Assembly: GCA_000526575.1 (NCBI GenBank)
Contig: JAGI01000002.1
Span: forward strand, 310,001-374,000
Reading direction: 5' to 3'
DNA from: Clostridium sp. 12(A)
GTDB taxonomy: Bacteria; Bacillota; Clostridia; Lachnospirales; Lachnospiraceae
Length of the DNA stretch: 64,000 nt
Shown: positions 35,307 to 43,519 of the stretch, one piece after another
Layout of the letters: each line of letters begins with the position of its first letter
Position numbering within the stretch: position 1 is the first letter of the stretch
Notes under the pieces: generated by a model
Seen by the model: the letters and a program-made list of their open reading frames with translations, nothing else
Database searches by the model: none
What the model was told of the DNA's origin: nothing
Position numbers and translations under genes: made by a program

Positions 35307-35540
35307 TTATTCTTCATCGTTTTCAGATTCAATTAATTCCAGGTCCTCATCGGATTTTAACTGAACTCCAAATTCGATACTCTGATTTTTAAACGCATTA
35401 AGTAAATCAGCAATTTTTACTTCTTGCTCAATGTCGTTTTCGTCAACATATGTAATAACGGTTCCGTCTTCAGACAAAACACCTTTAACTGATAACTTAT
35501 CTACGATATTTCTCTTGAATGTTAATTTGCTTTTTCCCAT
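35307..35540 (-). CDS. Small acidic phage protein
   Basis: 77 aa: MGKSKLTFKRNIVDKLSVKGVL..., then ITYVDENDIEQEVKIADLLNAF and an acidic tail ESENDEE. Starts after AAAGGAATGAAACA and is followed 17 nt later by the AUA-start phosphoesterase gene. Unknown function. Confidence 0.65.
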   Translation of the reverse strand: MGKSKLTFKRNIVDKLSVKGVLSEDGTVITYVDENDIEQEVKIADLLNAFKNQSIEFGVQLKSDEDLELIESENDEE

Positions 35541-35573
35541 TGTTTCATTCCTTTCATTCTCGAATTTTTACAT

Positions 35574-35600
35574 AAAAATAGAAGAGTACCTTTTACTCTC
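35574..35600 (-). terminator. Intrinsic-terminator-like hairpin
   Basis: Minus strand GAGAGTA-AAAGG-TACTCTTC with TATTTTTATG after it, between two small genes. Confidence 0.6.
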
Positions 35601-35608
35601 CAAAAGAA

Positions 35609-35791
35609 TTACATTACCTGCTTGACAATATTAGATTTTCTAATCCTGTTTAAATCGGATATACCTTTTCTGGATTCAGTGAAGTAATACTTTTTGTAAC
35701 GGCTATAAGTATGATGCAAATCGCCTTCATATCCAAATGAATAGCCTAACTTCTGCAACTCAACACTTTCTGATTTTGTAATCTGAACTAT
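35609..35791 (-). CDS. Small phage protein, AUA start
   Basis: 60 codons from AUA 35791 (IVQITKSESVELQKLGYSFGYEGD), placed 8 nt after AGAAGG. A longer frame would start inside the tRNA and is rejected. C-terminal part (YKKYYFTESRKGISDLNRIRKSNI) is basic and helical. Function unknown. Lies directly downstream of tRNA-Asn and may share its transcript. Confidence 0.55.
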   Translation of the reverse strand: MVQITKSESVELQKLGYSFGYEGDLHHTYSRYKKYYFTESRKGISDLNRIRKSNIVKQVM

Positions 35792-35836
35792 TGATAAAAC
35801 CTTCTTTCTAATATGTATTTCCGTATAGTACGGTAA

Positions 35837-35909
35837 CTGGCCAAGTAGGAATTGAACCCACGACACTTTGCTTAACAGGCAAATGCTCTACCAACTGAGC
35901 TATTGGTCA
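35837..35909 (-). tRNA. tRNA-Asn (anticodon GTT)
   Basis: Complete cloverleaf: D-arm AGCTCAGTTGGTAGAGC, anticodon stem TTTGC/GCAAA with loop CTGTTAA (anticodon GTT), variable AGTGTC, T-arm GTGGG-TTCAATT-CCTAC. Acceptor TGACCAA pairs with TTGGCCA except one A-C mismatch at the third pair. CCA not encoded. Phage tRNAs typically supplement codon usage; AAC/AAT are frequent here. Confidence 0.92.
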
Positions 35910-36002
35910 ATAAAATACCAATGACACCACCACCAGAACGGTATTGTTGCCATTGGTTTGAAAGGAAAAGAATGAACTGAATAATATGAAGTAAATGAAA
36001 AG

Positions 36003-36311
36003 TTAGTTAACGTCTTTATCAAAATAACCGTTCAGCTTTCTATTATAATATCTAGTAATCTTAGGTTTTACCCGTATTCTTGATTCACATTTAATATCAT
36101 CATATGTATGAATTTCTTTTTCTGGAATATAAGTACATTCCAAACTTAATCCATCTAAAACTTTAATAATTATATTCTCAGTAGGAGTTGTAGAAGATAA
36201 GTAATCAAAAATAATATTCTCTGTCGTTTTAAATACATTCCGAACTGTTGACACTTTTATATCTTCTCTCTTAGCAACCTGCTTAATAATATCTTCTTGT
36301 GTAACTAACAA
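36003..36311 (-). CDS. HU-like or HTH DNA-binding protein
   Basis: 102 aa from TTG 36311, 7 nt after GGGAGG. TQEDIIKQVAKREDIKVSTVRNVFKTTENIIFDYLSS has the N-terminal helices of HU-family proteins, with VKPKITRYYNRKLNG basic at the end. Divergent: the beta-arm consensus is missing (LDGLSLECTYIPEKE). Probably a DNA-binding early protein. Confidence 0.6.
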   Translation of the reverse strand: MLVTQEDIIKQVAKREDIKVSTVRNVFKTTENIIFDYLSSTTPTENIIIKVLDGLSLECTYIPEKEIHTYDDIKCESRIRVKPKITRYYNRKLNGYFDKDVN

Positions 36312-36378
36312 ATATTATCCTCCCATCTGAACGAATTCGATTTTCTGAAGACATATCTTGATTTGTAATAAATAACAT
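36283..36378 (-). CDS. Putative leader peptide overlapping HU-like gene start
   Basis: 31-codon frame (MLFITNQDMSSENRIRS...) with AAAGGAGATTATACA upstream; it overlaps the start of the 102-aa gene by 29 nt in another frame. Could couple translation. No conservation evidence. Confidence 0.35.
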   Translation of the reverse strand: MLFITNQDMSSENRIRSDGRIIFVSYTRRYY

Positions 36379-36444
36379 TGTATAATCTCCTTTAGTTGAT
36401 TAAGTTATTTGTGCGATATGTGTTCTCCATATACACACATTTCA

Positions 36445-36501
36445 TAGTCCACTACAAGTGGACTATTTTAAATAGTCAAAAATAAAGTAGTCCACTATTA
36501 A
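36445..36501. repeat. TAGTCCACT inverted/direct repeats after RNA polymerase gene
   Basis: TAGTCCACT-ACA-AGTGGACTA hairpin (36445-36465) and a further TAGTCCACTA copy at about 36491-36500. No long T-run on the minus strand, so operator or processing site rather than a plain terminator. Confidence 0.5.
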
Positions 36502-36529
36502 TGGGTTTATTTTTACTACTTTGAGCTGA

Positions 36530-39277
36530 TTACATTTTTTTATTTCTGTATCTTTTAACATTATCAGCTATTTTTCGTTTTCGATGTTTTATGTAACAAT
36601 TCTCGCATCTCTCAGTATTTGTGTCTTTTATGTCTATCTCTATATATTCCCCACAATCAATACATTGAATAAACTTAGTTTTCTTAATCTGAATATTTTT
36701 TTCCAAATTATTTACAATGTTCTGTCCATAGCAAAACCAGAGCAGTTGCTTGTATCGTTTTTCGTGTCCATATAAATATTCCACTAACATATCTGTAATG
36801 GTATCTTCCGAATAACCTGTTTTGCAAAACCTATCCCTAATTTTGCAAGCTACATACCTTAAGTTGTCTACATACTCATCTTTCATATTTATCATATAAC
36901 GATATTTTCTATTTAGTTCGTCATGTAGATTGGCAACTTCTTCACTACAAATAGTATTTACATTACCCATTAACAAATGATAATCAATAGAACCGAGATT
37001 TAAGCCTTTTGTGTTAATAGTTTTATTGGGAATTCTATCAAAGATCTTATTAACAAAGCTCTGATTTCTTAATTCAACCTGTTCCTTTTCTTTATCCTTA
37101 GCATACTTAAAAAAGCCAGGTAGTTTCTTTTTGGTGAATTCTTGAATCTCCTCATTTATATGTTTTGGGAATTCGGGCTTATATAGAGTTTTTGCGTAAT
37201 CAATTACAAAGTTGTTTTGACAACATAGTCGTTTAACACAATCGACGGCATGTTGTTTTTCTGTTTCTGTGCCATGAATAAACACATCATCATTCCATAT
37301 TTTAGAAATATTATTACTATATATGCCAATGTTGCCTCCGGTAAAGGCCGCATTGAGTCCAGAGTAAATGTTTTTGCTATTTAATTGCATGGGTTCTGCT
37401 TTACGCATATTATAGTAAAGCGGTACAACCCCATTCATATTACGTTCTGCAATTGCTATAAAGCTAGAATCTGCTACAACCAAACTTTTATCACCGTCAA
37501 CATCAAACTGGAGAATTTTACTTATTAAATCGTGAACACTGGTATAAATAGCATTAGTGGTAAACCATTCTTCAGTTTTCAATACTCGATCCCCATAACC
37601 GTCGCTCGCAACATTAAACCTTATAGCATGTTCTTTGTATAAATGTGGACTTCTTAAGCAATCCAATTTATCACTTTTTTTGAAGAGATTACAAAAAACT
37701 TCTTTGTTTGATAACAAACCATTAGGTTGCTCTATACCTTCAAACCAATATTCACATGCCGCATAAAAATCTGGAAGTAAAAAAGTATACTTGCCAACCA
37801 CCTCAAGCTTACCACTACGATATTTCTTTAAAAGACTATCTTTAACCTCACGAATCACATCTTTTGCATATGTGTCTGATAAAAGAGAAGGATATATCTT
37901 GATGGCTTTTTGAAATGGAGTCATTTTTGTGTTGTATGGAGTAACCCCCAATATATTTAACATAGTATCTTTTGACGTACATACACTCTCTATTTTTTTA
38001 GCAGATTTTTGTACCAACGTATCTATTTCAGAATCACTTATGTTCGTTAGAGTTTGAAGCATTTGATAATTAATTTTTGCATTCTTAACTCTATCTTCTT
38101 CAACATTACAAATACCGGCTGTACAATTATATTTTTTATAAAAGGTTTTATACTCATCCCACGAATCATAATATTTTTGCATTTTAAATTGGCTTTTTGT
38201 AAAGATTACTTGTATATCTTCTTTGATTATATCGTGTTCTTTTCCATAAATATCTTTAATAGTTGAAGGGCAATGGTTAATTTCAACAAATCTTCTAAAA
38301 TCAAATACCCCTAGTAAGCCTTTAACCCATGGTGCACGAAACATAAAATTCTTTTTGCTTACGCTTGGTAACATCATACCTGCACCGTCAGTATGAGGAA
38401 TTGGGACATAATCTGTTTTTCTGGTAATGGAATAATCAGATTCGTCTATAAAATCAAAAGTGCCATATACATTCGTTTCAAAATCATCAATTACAATTGA
38501 TTTATCAATGTCAAATTCTTCCCATAGATCTGTTGCAGAATTAGTGAGAGCCATATATGCAAGGTGTTTATTAACATTGTTTCCACCTTTGGAGTTGATT
38601 TTATCAATAGTTAATCCACACATTACAGTTTTTTCAATACGGTTCCAGATAGAATCTTTTATAAAAACTGCCTTTTTCTTACGAATCTGACCAGCCGATG
38701 AAGTAAAATACTTATATTTTTCACCTTTATATGTAAATCCATAATAAGATAGATCTTTAAATACATCAAAATAATATACCTGTATAACCATTAGTGCATC
38801 GGTAAGCTCATCTTGCTTTATTCCAATCGTTCTGGTAAGTGCAGAATCGAAAACAGAAATCACATTGTTATCGGTTAAGCAATTATCCCTTATTTCTCGT
38901 ATATGGTCTTTCCCATTTGTTATTTCATTTTGATAGATCTTATTAGATAGGAGAGAAAGCAATTTTTCCTTTGATTCATTCGCTTTCTTTCTTTTATGAA
39001 TTATAAGTTTATTCCATTTTACATATTCTTTTATAGTTTCCATATGTTCTGGTAATATCTCAGTTTCAACTTCTTCAGATTTGTTTGACTTTAATAATTT
39101 AATATCTTTTTTAGTATATCCATATTCGTTCAACCGTTTTTCTAAATCAGCAAGTTTATTATTTAAATAATTACGTTCTCTACGATACTTACAGTTCATA
39201 TCGTGTAAATATTTCTCGTGATTACTATAAAAATGACCAGTATCGACAGAATAAATGTTACATTGTTTATCTAGCAA
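36530..39277 (-). CDS. YonO-like single-chain two-barrel RNA polymerase
   Basis: 915 aa from TTG 39277, 6 nt after GGAGG. The catalytic signature of double-psi-barrel RNA polymerases, DxDGD, is at residues 592-596 (ILQFDVDGDKSLVVAD). Around 541-553 is LRSPHLYKEHAIR, which resembles the (R/K)xPxLxxxDIR motif before the catalytic loop in QDE-1/YonO/crAss-like enzymes. SSAGQIRKKKAVFIK (193-207) resembles their SxSQxR motif, and VIFTKSQFKMQKYY (357-370) is also typical. Adds a C-terminal zinc ribbon (CIDCG...CENC, about 869-890). YonO of phage SPbeta is a DNA-dependent RNA polymerase; this is likely the same job. Near the replication gene, so probably early or middle. Confidence 0.85.
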   Translation of the reverse strand: MLDKQCNIYSVDTGHFYSNHEKYLHDMNCKYRRERNYLNNKLADLEKRLNEYGYTKKDIKLLKSNKSEEVETEILPEHMETIKEYVKWNKLIIHKRKKANESKEKLLSLLSNKIYQNEITNGKDHIREIRDNCLTDNNVISVFDSALTRTIGIKQDELTDALMVIQVYYFDVFKDLSYYGFTYKGEKYKYFTSSAGQIRKKKAVFIKDSIWNRIEKTVMCGLTIDKINSKGGNNVNKHLAYMALTNSATDLWEEFDIDKSIVIDDFETNVYGTFDFIDESDYSITRKTDYVPIPHTDGAGMMLPSVSKKNFMFRAPWVKGLLGVFDFRRFVEINHCPSTIKDIYGKEHDIIKEDIQVIFTKSQFKMQKYYDSWDEYKTFYKKYNCTAGICNVEEDRVKNAKINYQMLQTLTNISDSEIDTLVQKSAKKIESVCTSKDTMLNILGVTPYNTKMTPFQKAIKIYPSLLSDTYAKDVIREVKDSLLKKYRSGKLEVVGKYTFLLPDFYAACEYWFEGIEQPNGLLSNKEVFCNLFKKSDKLDCLRSPHLYKEHAIRFNVASDGYGDRVLKTEEWFTTNAIYTSVHDLISKILQFDVDGDKSLVVADSSFIAIAERNMNGVVPLYYNMRKAEPMQLNSKNIYSGLNAAFTGGNIGIYSNNISKIWNDDVFIHGTETEKQHAVDCVKRLCCQNNFVIDYAKTLYKPEFPKHINEEIQEFTKKKLPGFFKYAKDKEKEQVELRNQSFVNKIFDRIPNKTINTKGLNLGSIDYHLLMGNVNTICSEEVANLHDELNRKYRYMINMKDEYVDNLRYVACKIRDRFCKTGYSEDTITDMLVEYLYGHEKRYKQLLWFCYGQNIVNNLEKNIQIKKTKFIQCIDCGEYIEIDIKDTNTERCENCYIKHRKRKIADNVKRYRNKKM

Positions 39278-39289
39278 TTTTTTCCTCCA

Positions 39290-39838
39290 TTAAATACCAT
39301 TGCATTCCCAAAAGTCTTCCATTGAATCATATCCACAACCAACTATGCAATCACAAAACATCTCGTAACCGCAAGCGGCATCATTTGCTTTATTTAAACA
39401 TTCATCGTGATTATCGCAATGTCTGCAAGATGGAATTTTGTCACAATTTTCTTCTGCAAACTTACAAGTAGTCCAATTTTTTATAAAATCATCTATGTCG
39501 CTTATTTCTTCGTCTTCTGATTCAGTAATCTCTAATCCCTTTTCAAAACAATTAAGCTCGTATTCATACCTGTCTATGTATTTCTTGAAGAACCCATCAG
39601 TTAGGAGATCCGTTACATATTTTGCCATATCTCGCTTAATAGACTTCATATCAGATTCCATTATAACGTTAGCTGCTTCTTCAATCAGGTCCCATTTCTC
39701 AACTGTATTATCGCGCAGTCGGAGAGTAGTATAATATTTTTTCTTCTCTTTATCCCACCTTGCCATAGCGATAACTGTATACCCGTTCTGTAAATCTATT
39801 GAAATTATTACGTTTGCCTCCGTTACATATCTAAGCAT
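39290..39838 (-). CDS. Cysteine-rich phage protein
   Basis: 182 aa. N-terminal beta part (YVTEANVIISIDLQNGYTVIAMARWD), acidic linker ESEDEEISDIDD, then a cysteine cluster (TTCKFAEENC, PSCRHCDNHDECLNK, CDCIVGCGYD; ten Cys in 60 residues), presumably a metal cluster. Directly precedes the RNA polymerase gene by 12 nt, and may be an accessory factor. No family recognised. Confidence 0.6.
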   Translation of the reverse strand: MLRYVTEANVIISIDLQNGYTVIAMARWDKEKKKYYTTLRLRDNTVEKWDLIEEAANVIMESDMKSIKRDMAKYVTDLLTDGFFKKYIDRYEYELNCFEKGLEITESEDEEISDIDDFIKNWTTCKFAEENCDKIPSCRHCDNHDECLNKANDAACGYEMFCDCIVGCGYDSMEDFWECNGI

Positions 39839-40040
39839 TTATTTCACCTCCATTTTTTAGTCTATCTCTATTTTCATAATTTTTAATACACTGTATATCA
39901 AATTTCATATCAGAAATAATCCGTCCTGCAATATCACTCATTGTTGAGAAACCTCGATACTCTGTATTAAAGCTTTCTACATTAATAACACCTCCATATG
40001 TTCTGTGATTTCTGTTTGTATATGTATTTGTTCCTGTCAT
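39831..40040 (-). CDS. Small phage protein
   Basis: 69 aa: MTGTNTYTNRNHRTYGGVINVESFNTEYRGFSTMSDIAGRI..., overlaps the next gene by 8 nt. AGGAGAATTACAAATTAC before ATG. Basic C-terminal helix. Unknown function. Confidence 0.55.
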   Translation of the reverse strand: MTGTNTYTNRNHRTYGGVINVESFNTEYRGFSTMSDIAGRIISDMKFDIQCIKNYENRDRLKNGGEINA

Positions 40041-40151
40041 GTAATTTGTAATTCTCCTTTTATATTTAGTTTTTTGTTATTGTTTCTTTCATCATTGACC
40101 GCCTTTCTGGTGATCAGTGATTGATATAACTATGATTGGTTATTCTCTGTT

Positions 40152-41108
40152 TCATGTACTTATAAAGTCGTATTTCTCAAAAACATTTACATCTCGTATT
40201 TTTTCTAAATAATCGTCGTAACCATCTTTTTCATATAACATTTCATATTTCTTATTCTCTGAAACTACATAGTCATATATGGTTTTAATCTCATGCTTTG
40301 AATATTTTTTGTCGTTTCCTTTTAATAATTGGACATACATTTGAGCTAGGCGACGATTATTATTAACCGTATTGATGTTCCTTTTAACATATTTATAAGA
40401 CTCTTTGTATTTTTGGCCTTGTAATACGAAACTATCTATGTATTCTCTATCGCACGGTCTACCATACGCATTTGATAGTTGACGTATTTTTTTATCATCG
40501 GTAATCACAAAATCATTTTGCCTATTGACATAGAGGAGTCCGATGTCTTCAAGAATTTTGTTATACTCGACTATAGATCGTTCTGATATTCCTGATATTT
40601 GTGATATGTAGTCAATCGTGAAATTTCCAACGACATGATTCTTCGATATATACGGGTCTAGCCAAACCTCAATTTTTGAGCTGATTGTACTTATGATAAA
40701 TATGAAATATTTTAATAGAAGAAAGTTATTGGTATTTTCAACATGAAATATTTTACGCACTTCATCAAAGGTGATCATTGTATACTTTGAATTTTTAAAT
40801 TCAATCCAAAGTGGAGAGCAGTCTAATATGTAACACTTGTTTATTTCTCCTATTTGACTAACAATTGATTCTTTAATTAGCTCGTCTAATCCACACCTTA
40901 TAAAATTCACTTTATATTTGGTTGGCTTAACATCTTCAAACAGGTAATAGTAAATTTGTTGCGGCGTTATACAATGTTTCTTAAATGTAGGTGAGTTTAG
41001 TGCTTGCAAAGCACAATAGACTCCTATCGCATAATTGGATATAGCTGGTGAGTTAGAAATATAGTCCGGTATGAACAGATATTTATCTTTATTGTCATCT
41101 TGGTTCAA
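40152..41108 (-). CDS. Replication initiator-like winged-helix protein
   Basis: 318 aa. Two winged-helix-like regions: about 15-70 (YAIGVYCALQALNSP...TPQQIYYYLFEDVKPTKYK, FIRCGLDELIKESIV) and about 165-205 (TIDYISQISGISERSIVEYNKILEDIGLLYV), plus a helical C-terminus. This two-domain layout fits plasmid/phage replication initiators (RepA/DnaD-like). The start is TTG 41108; an AUU in frame 1 codon earlier is better spaced (10 nt) to AAAGGAG. It faces a repeat-rich non-coding region that could hold the origin. Confidence 0.6.
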   Translation of the reverse strand: MNQDDNKDKYLFIPDYISNSPAISNYAIGVYCALQALNSPTFKKHCITPQQIYYYLFEDVKPTKYKVNFIRCGLDELIKESIVSQIGEINKCYILDCSPLWIEFKNSKYTMITFDEVRKIFHVENTNNFLLLKYFIFIISTISSKIEVWLDPYISKNHVVGNFTIDYISQISGISERSIVEYNKILEDIGLLYVNRQNDFVITDDKKIRQLSNAYGRPCDREYIDSFVLQGQKYKESYKYVKRNINTVNNNRRLAQMYVQLLKGNDKKYSKHEIKTIYDYVVSENKKYEMLYEKDGYDDYLEKIRDVNVFEKYDFIST

Positions 41109-41164
41109 AATGGGATAGAAACTCCTTTCTCCTTATAAAATAAGGATTTAAACTTATCAGGGTG

Positions 41165-41198
41165 CAAAAAACAGTCAATTTTGAAAATCTAAGTCCAT
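41165..41198 (-). promoter_or_regulatory. Possible promoter for the replication gene
   Basis: Minus strand TTGACT followed after 16 nt by TAAGTT. The -10 is weak. In the gap upstream of the initiator-like gene; nearby at 41248-41280 TTAATTAGT is directly repeated. Confidence 0.3.
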
Positions 41199-41368
41199 AG
41201 ACGTTTGAAAAAAAATTAGCCAAAAGTGACCGAAATTTGCAGTGTATTAATTAGTTACTGAATATTAATTAGTAAATGATTATAAGGCGTCTCTCTATTT
41301 AGATTGTTTGGAGAGTGGAATTTAGGTACATGGTTATATTCTCTGTTTAAATATTTCTTCTCTCTGTA

Positions 41369-41575
41369 TTAGATATTACTGTAATTCTGTAATCCAGTTT
41401 TAGTGGAATATACAATTGATCCATCTTTAGTGTATGTAACTCTATCAATGTGGTAATCAAAGCAATGGTCATAGAATGTGTCACCTGGCTTTGGAGTTGT
41501 GTACTTTGGTAAGTTGAGATTAGATGATTGATAATGATATTGCTGTTGTGGCAGCTCTCTAGTGTAAATCATCAA
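41369..41575 (-). CDS. Small tyrosine-rich protein
   Basis: 68 aa: MMIYTRELPQQQYHYQSSNLNLPKYTTPKPGDTFYDHCFDYHIDRVTY... High Tyr and Gln content. AAGGAGGACAACCATTTTG before ATG. Unknown function. Confidence 0.55.
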   Translation of the reverse strand: MMIYTRELPQQQYHYQSSNLNLPKYTTPKPGDTFYDHCFDYHIDRVTYTKDGSIVYSTKTGLQNYSNI

Positions 41576-42385
41576 AATGGTTGTCCTCCTTATAGATATT
41601 TTTTTGATTGAGTGTCTAATACTTAGTTCTCTTATGAAAATATAAATCTTTACAAATTTAACAAAGATACTACCGCCTTACACAATCGTTCCGATTGTTT
41701 CAGTTGCTTGGCTTCCATGCTACGCATGTCATCCAGGAATGTTGTTTCTATTGAAAAAACTAATAATATATCTCTAGATTAATGGTGAGGCTTGTAGTGC
41801 AATATGTATTTATCTATTTAAATGTAAAAGTATGCCCCTCTGTAGTCGTAAGCTTATGTGCTTCTATAGGTAAGAATTGAAGATTTAGAATTGAATTTTA
41901 GCCAATAAAAAATAGGCATGATGATCTATGCCTACATATTAAGGAATGTTCGGTTTGTTTAAAGTGAGGATAAGGAAAAGTAGATAATCTGACAAATCGG
42001 TACTATTTAAAAATGAATTATTATTGAGCTGTATGTTACCACTTCGAGAGAGTGGTATTTTTTGTGCTGCTAAATATGGGATTCATATTGATTTACTTGA
42101 GATATGTGTAATTTGTGTAAATAGGAGATGGGTGATCAGAGATGGTGATTCAGCCAAAATTGAGCTGAATTCGGGAAAGGCTTGGATTTATAGGGGATTT
42201 CTAAGATTTGCGTGATGATATTTATAGATTTGAGAATAATATAAATTATCTGATAATTATTTTGCATTATATTATAGAGAGAATCGGGATTTTGCTCGAA
42301 GTGTGCACCGAAGTGTTTTGATGAATTGTGTGTGTAAAAAATACAATTGTAATGTAAATTTTAACATAATGTGTGGATGGAACTG

Positions 42386-42440
42386 ATAGGGGGATAATCG
42401 AAAATGAAAACCATTTTCAAAATGTAAACCTACCCCCTAT
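42386..42440. repeat. Nested hairpin with G5/C5 arms
   Basis: ATAGGGGG (42386-42393) and CCCCCTAT (42433-42440), with an inner GAAAATG-AAAAC-CATTTTC stem. G/C-run arms in an AT-rich region are unusual. No T-run, so not a normal terminator; may be a transcriptional block or operator. Confidence 0.5.
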
Positions 42441-42465
42441 AGCTAAAATGTGCTGTAAATTAAGG

Positions 42466-42498
42466 TTTAATTGGTTAATGTACAATTAACCAATTAAA
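42466..42498. repeat. 33-bp palindrome, candidate operator
   Basis: Perfect 14-bp arms TTTAATTGGTTAAT and ATTAACCAATTAAA around GTACA. Placed about 190 bp before the small HTH regulator and its divergent promoter region. Looks like a protein-binding site or hairpin; no T-run beyond the arms. Confidence 0.6.
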
Positions 42499-42685
42499 TT
42501 ATGAATCAGCCTAGGACGTGAATGGACGTGACTGTGTCATCGTATACGTTGTGGTAACAAGTGATAGTTGTATTGCGTACACAATTGATATGTTCGATTT
42601 TCATCAAGTAATCACTTAACGAAAATATATAATATACGATACGTTCAGTATTGATATTTATATTACAAAACTATTCTTATTCACA

Positions 42686-42895
42686 TCAATAAAATGTCTT
42701 GTGCGTATCTCTGGTCACAATTTGTAAATCACAGTCAAGTAAATCCATCCACTCTATAAAATCAGCTAAGCTATAAGTCCCACGATTAATCTTGTTTCTA
42801 AGTGATTGTGGTTGTATATTCAACTTTGCGGCTAGACCATTAATGTCCATGTTTCTTTCCTCAAAGACTTGTTTTAATACTTTCTTTGCGTCCAT
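42686..42895 (-). CDS. Small HTH regulator (XRE-like)
   Basis: 69 aa from ATG 42895 (MDAKKVLKQVFEERNMDING), 8 nt after AGGAG. LAAKLNIQPQSLRNKINRGTYSLADFIEWMDLLDCDL is a helix-turn-helix. Divergent from the consensus promoter at 43023 and so likely the repressor or Cro-like protein of the switch. Confidence 0.8.
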   Translation of the reverse strand: MDAKKVLKQVFEERNMDINGLAAKLNIQPQSLRNKINRGTYSLADFIEWMDLLDCDLQIVTRDTHKTFY

Positions 42896-43022
42896 AACGA
42901 TCACTCCTTTTAAATATAATATTATTCTATCAGTGCGATATTGTCAAATCAATTATGATTCGTACATACTCAAAAACATGATGAAATAAATCGCAAAAGA
43001 TTTAAAATAAATCAAAAATGTG

Positions 43023-43051
43023 TTGACGGCAACTCGAAAATGAGTTATAAT
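43023..43051 (+). promoter_or_regulatory. Strong early promoter with embedded operator
   Basis: TTGACG (43023-43028), 17-nt spacer, TATAAT (43046-43051). The spacer contains the inverted repeat AACTC-GAAAAT-GAGTT (43031-43046), which overlaps the -10 box, as expected for a repressor site. Confidence 0.8.
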
Positions 43052-43118
43052 AAGATATAAGATAAAGGTAAGGAAACAAACCAATATCTTAAATCATAGG
43101 AAAGGAGAAACCTACATA

Positions 43119-43262
43119 ATGGGTAAGGGTAACAAAAAGCTCAAACTCAAAAGCGATAAGGTTAAACTACTAATAGCATATGCAAGCGTTGTTACAGCAA
43201 CGGCAAGCCTACTAAAAGTAATATTCGACTTTATCATACAGCTAATGAGTTTGAGACACTAG
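43119..43262 (+). CDS. Small membrane peptide, candidate type I toxin
   Basis: 47 aa: MGKGNKKLKLKSDKVKLLIAYASVV... basic N-terminus, then a single membrane helix (LLIAYASVVTATASLLKVIF), then FDFIIQLMSLRH. AAAGGAGAAACCTACATA before ATG; 60 nt after the switch promoter. A minus-strand antisense RNA candidate lies beyond its 3' end. Alternatively a small phage membrane protein of the immunity region. Confidence 0.6.
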   Translation: MGKGNKKLKLKSDKVKLLIAYASVVTATASLLKVIFDFIIQLMSLRH

Positions 43263-43321
43263 ACTCCTTTGTGGTTTGTGGGATAATTACCCACCGCCAC
43301 ATCTCCATTATAAAACATGAT

Positions 43322-43447
43322 ATGAAAAAAGTAAACCTAGTATTCATTGTATCGTCAATCATTTTTTTACTAATTTCACAAAGTATTGTTTCTCTCTTTC
43401 TTTTCACCATGAGCCTATCAAATTGGTTTGTGGGAAGCAAAGAGTAA
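43322..43447 (+). CDS. Very hydrophobic short peptide (uncertain)
   Basis: 41-codon frame: MKKVNLVFIVSSIIFLLISQ..., one long membrane helix, C-terminus NWFVGSKE. No ribosome site; a GTGGG/CCCAC hairpin lies upstream. If translated, a toxin-like peptide just before the antisense RNA terminator. Confidence 0.3.
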   Translation: MKKVNLVFIVSSIIFLLISQSIVSLFLFTMSLSNWFVGSKE

Positions 43448-43449
43448 AC

Positions 43450-43519
43450 AAAAAAAGGTGCGCGTCTACGAAACGCACACCTGCAAAGGAAAACACATAG
43501 ATATGTGTCTCACTCCAAC
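43450..43519 (-). ncRNA. Candidate small antisense RNA (type I antitoxin-like)
   Basis: Minus-strand promoter TTGACA (43554-43549), 17 nt, TAATCT (43531-43526) with a TGT extended -10. About 10 nt later the transcript would start and end at a strong hairpin GGTGTGCGT/ACGCGCACC (43481-43457) followed by seven T, giving an RNA of about 70 nt. It converges on the 3' ends of the small hydrophobic peptide genes. Confidence 0.55.

Larger units (their letters stand above)
41576..42685. other. Non-coding control region (about 1.1 kb)
   Basis: No supported gene. Holds several inverted repeats (listed separately), a TTCCATGCTACGCATG imperfect palindrome near 41720, and GGACGTGA repeated near 42520-42540. 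It separates the minus-strand replication genes from the lysis-lysogeny switch, so operators or an origin of replication are plausible. Confidence 0.5.

Noticed and set aside
35792-35866. Longer version of the 60-aa protein beginning in the tRNA gene
   Set aside because: The first 25 codons are tRNA sequence; AUA 35791 has a ribosome site.
42024-42215. 63-codon plus-strand frame
   Set aside because: No ribosome site, odd composition (many Cys, Arg, Ile), in a repeat-rich control region.
43234-43440. Minus-strand frame opposite the small membrane peptides
   Set aside because: TTG start without ribosome site; composition reflects the opposite strand. The antisense signals fit an RNA better.
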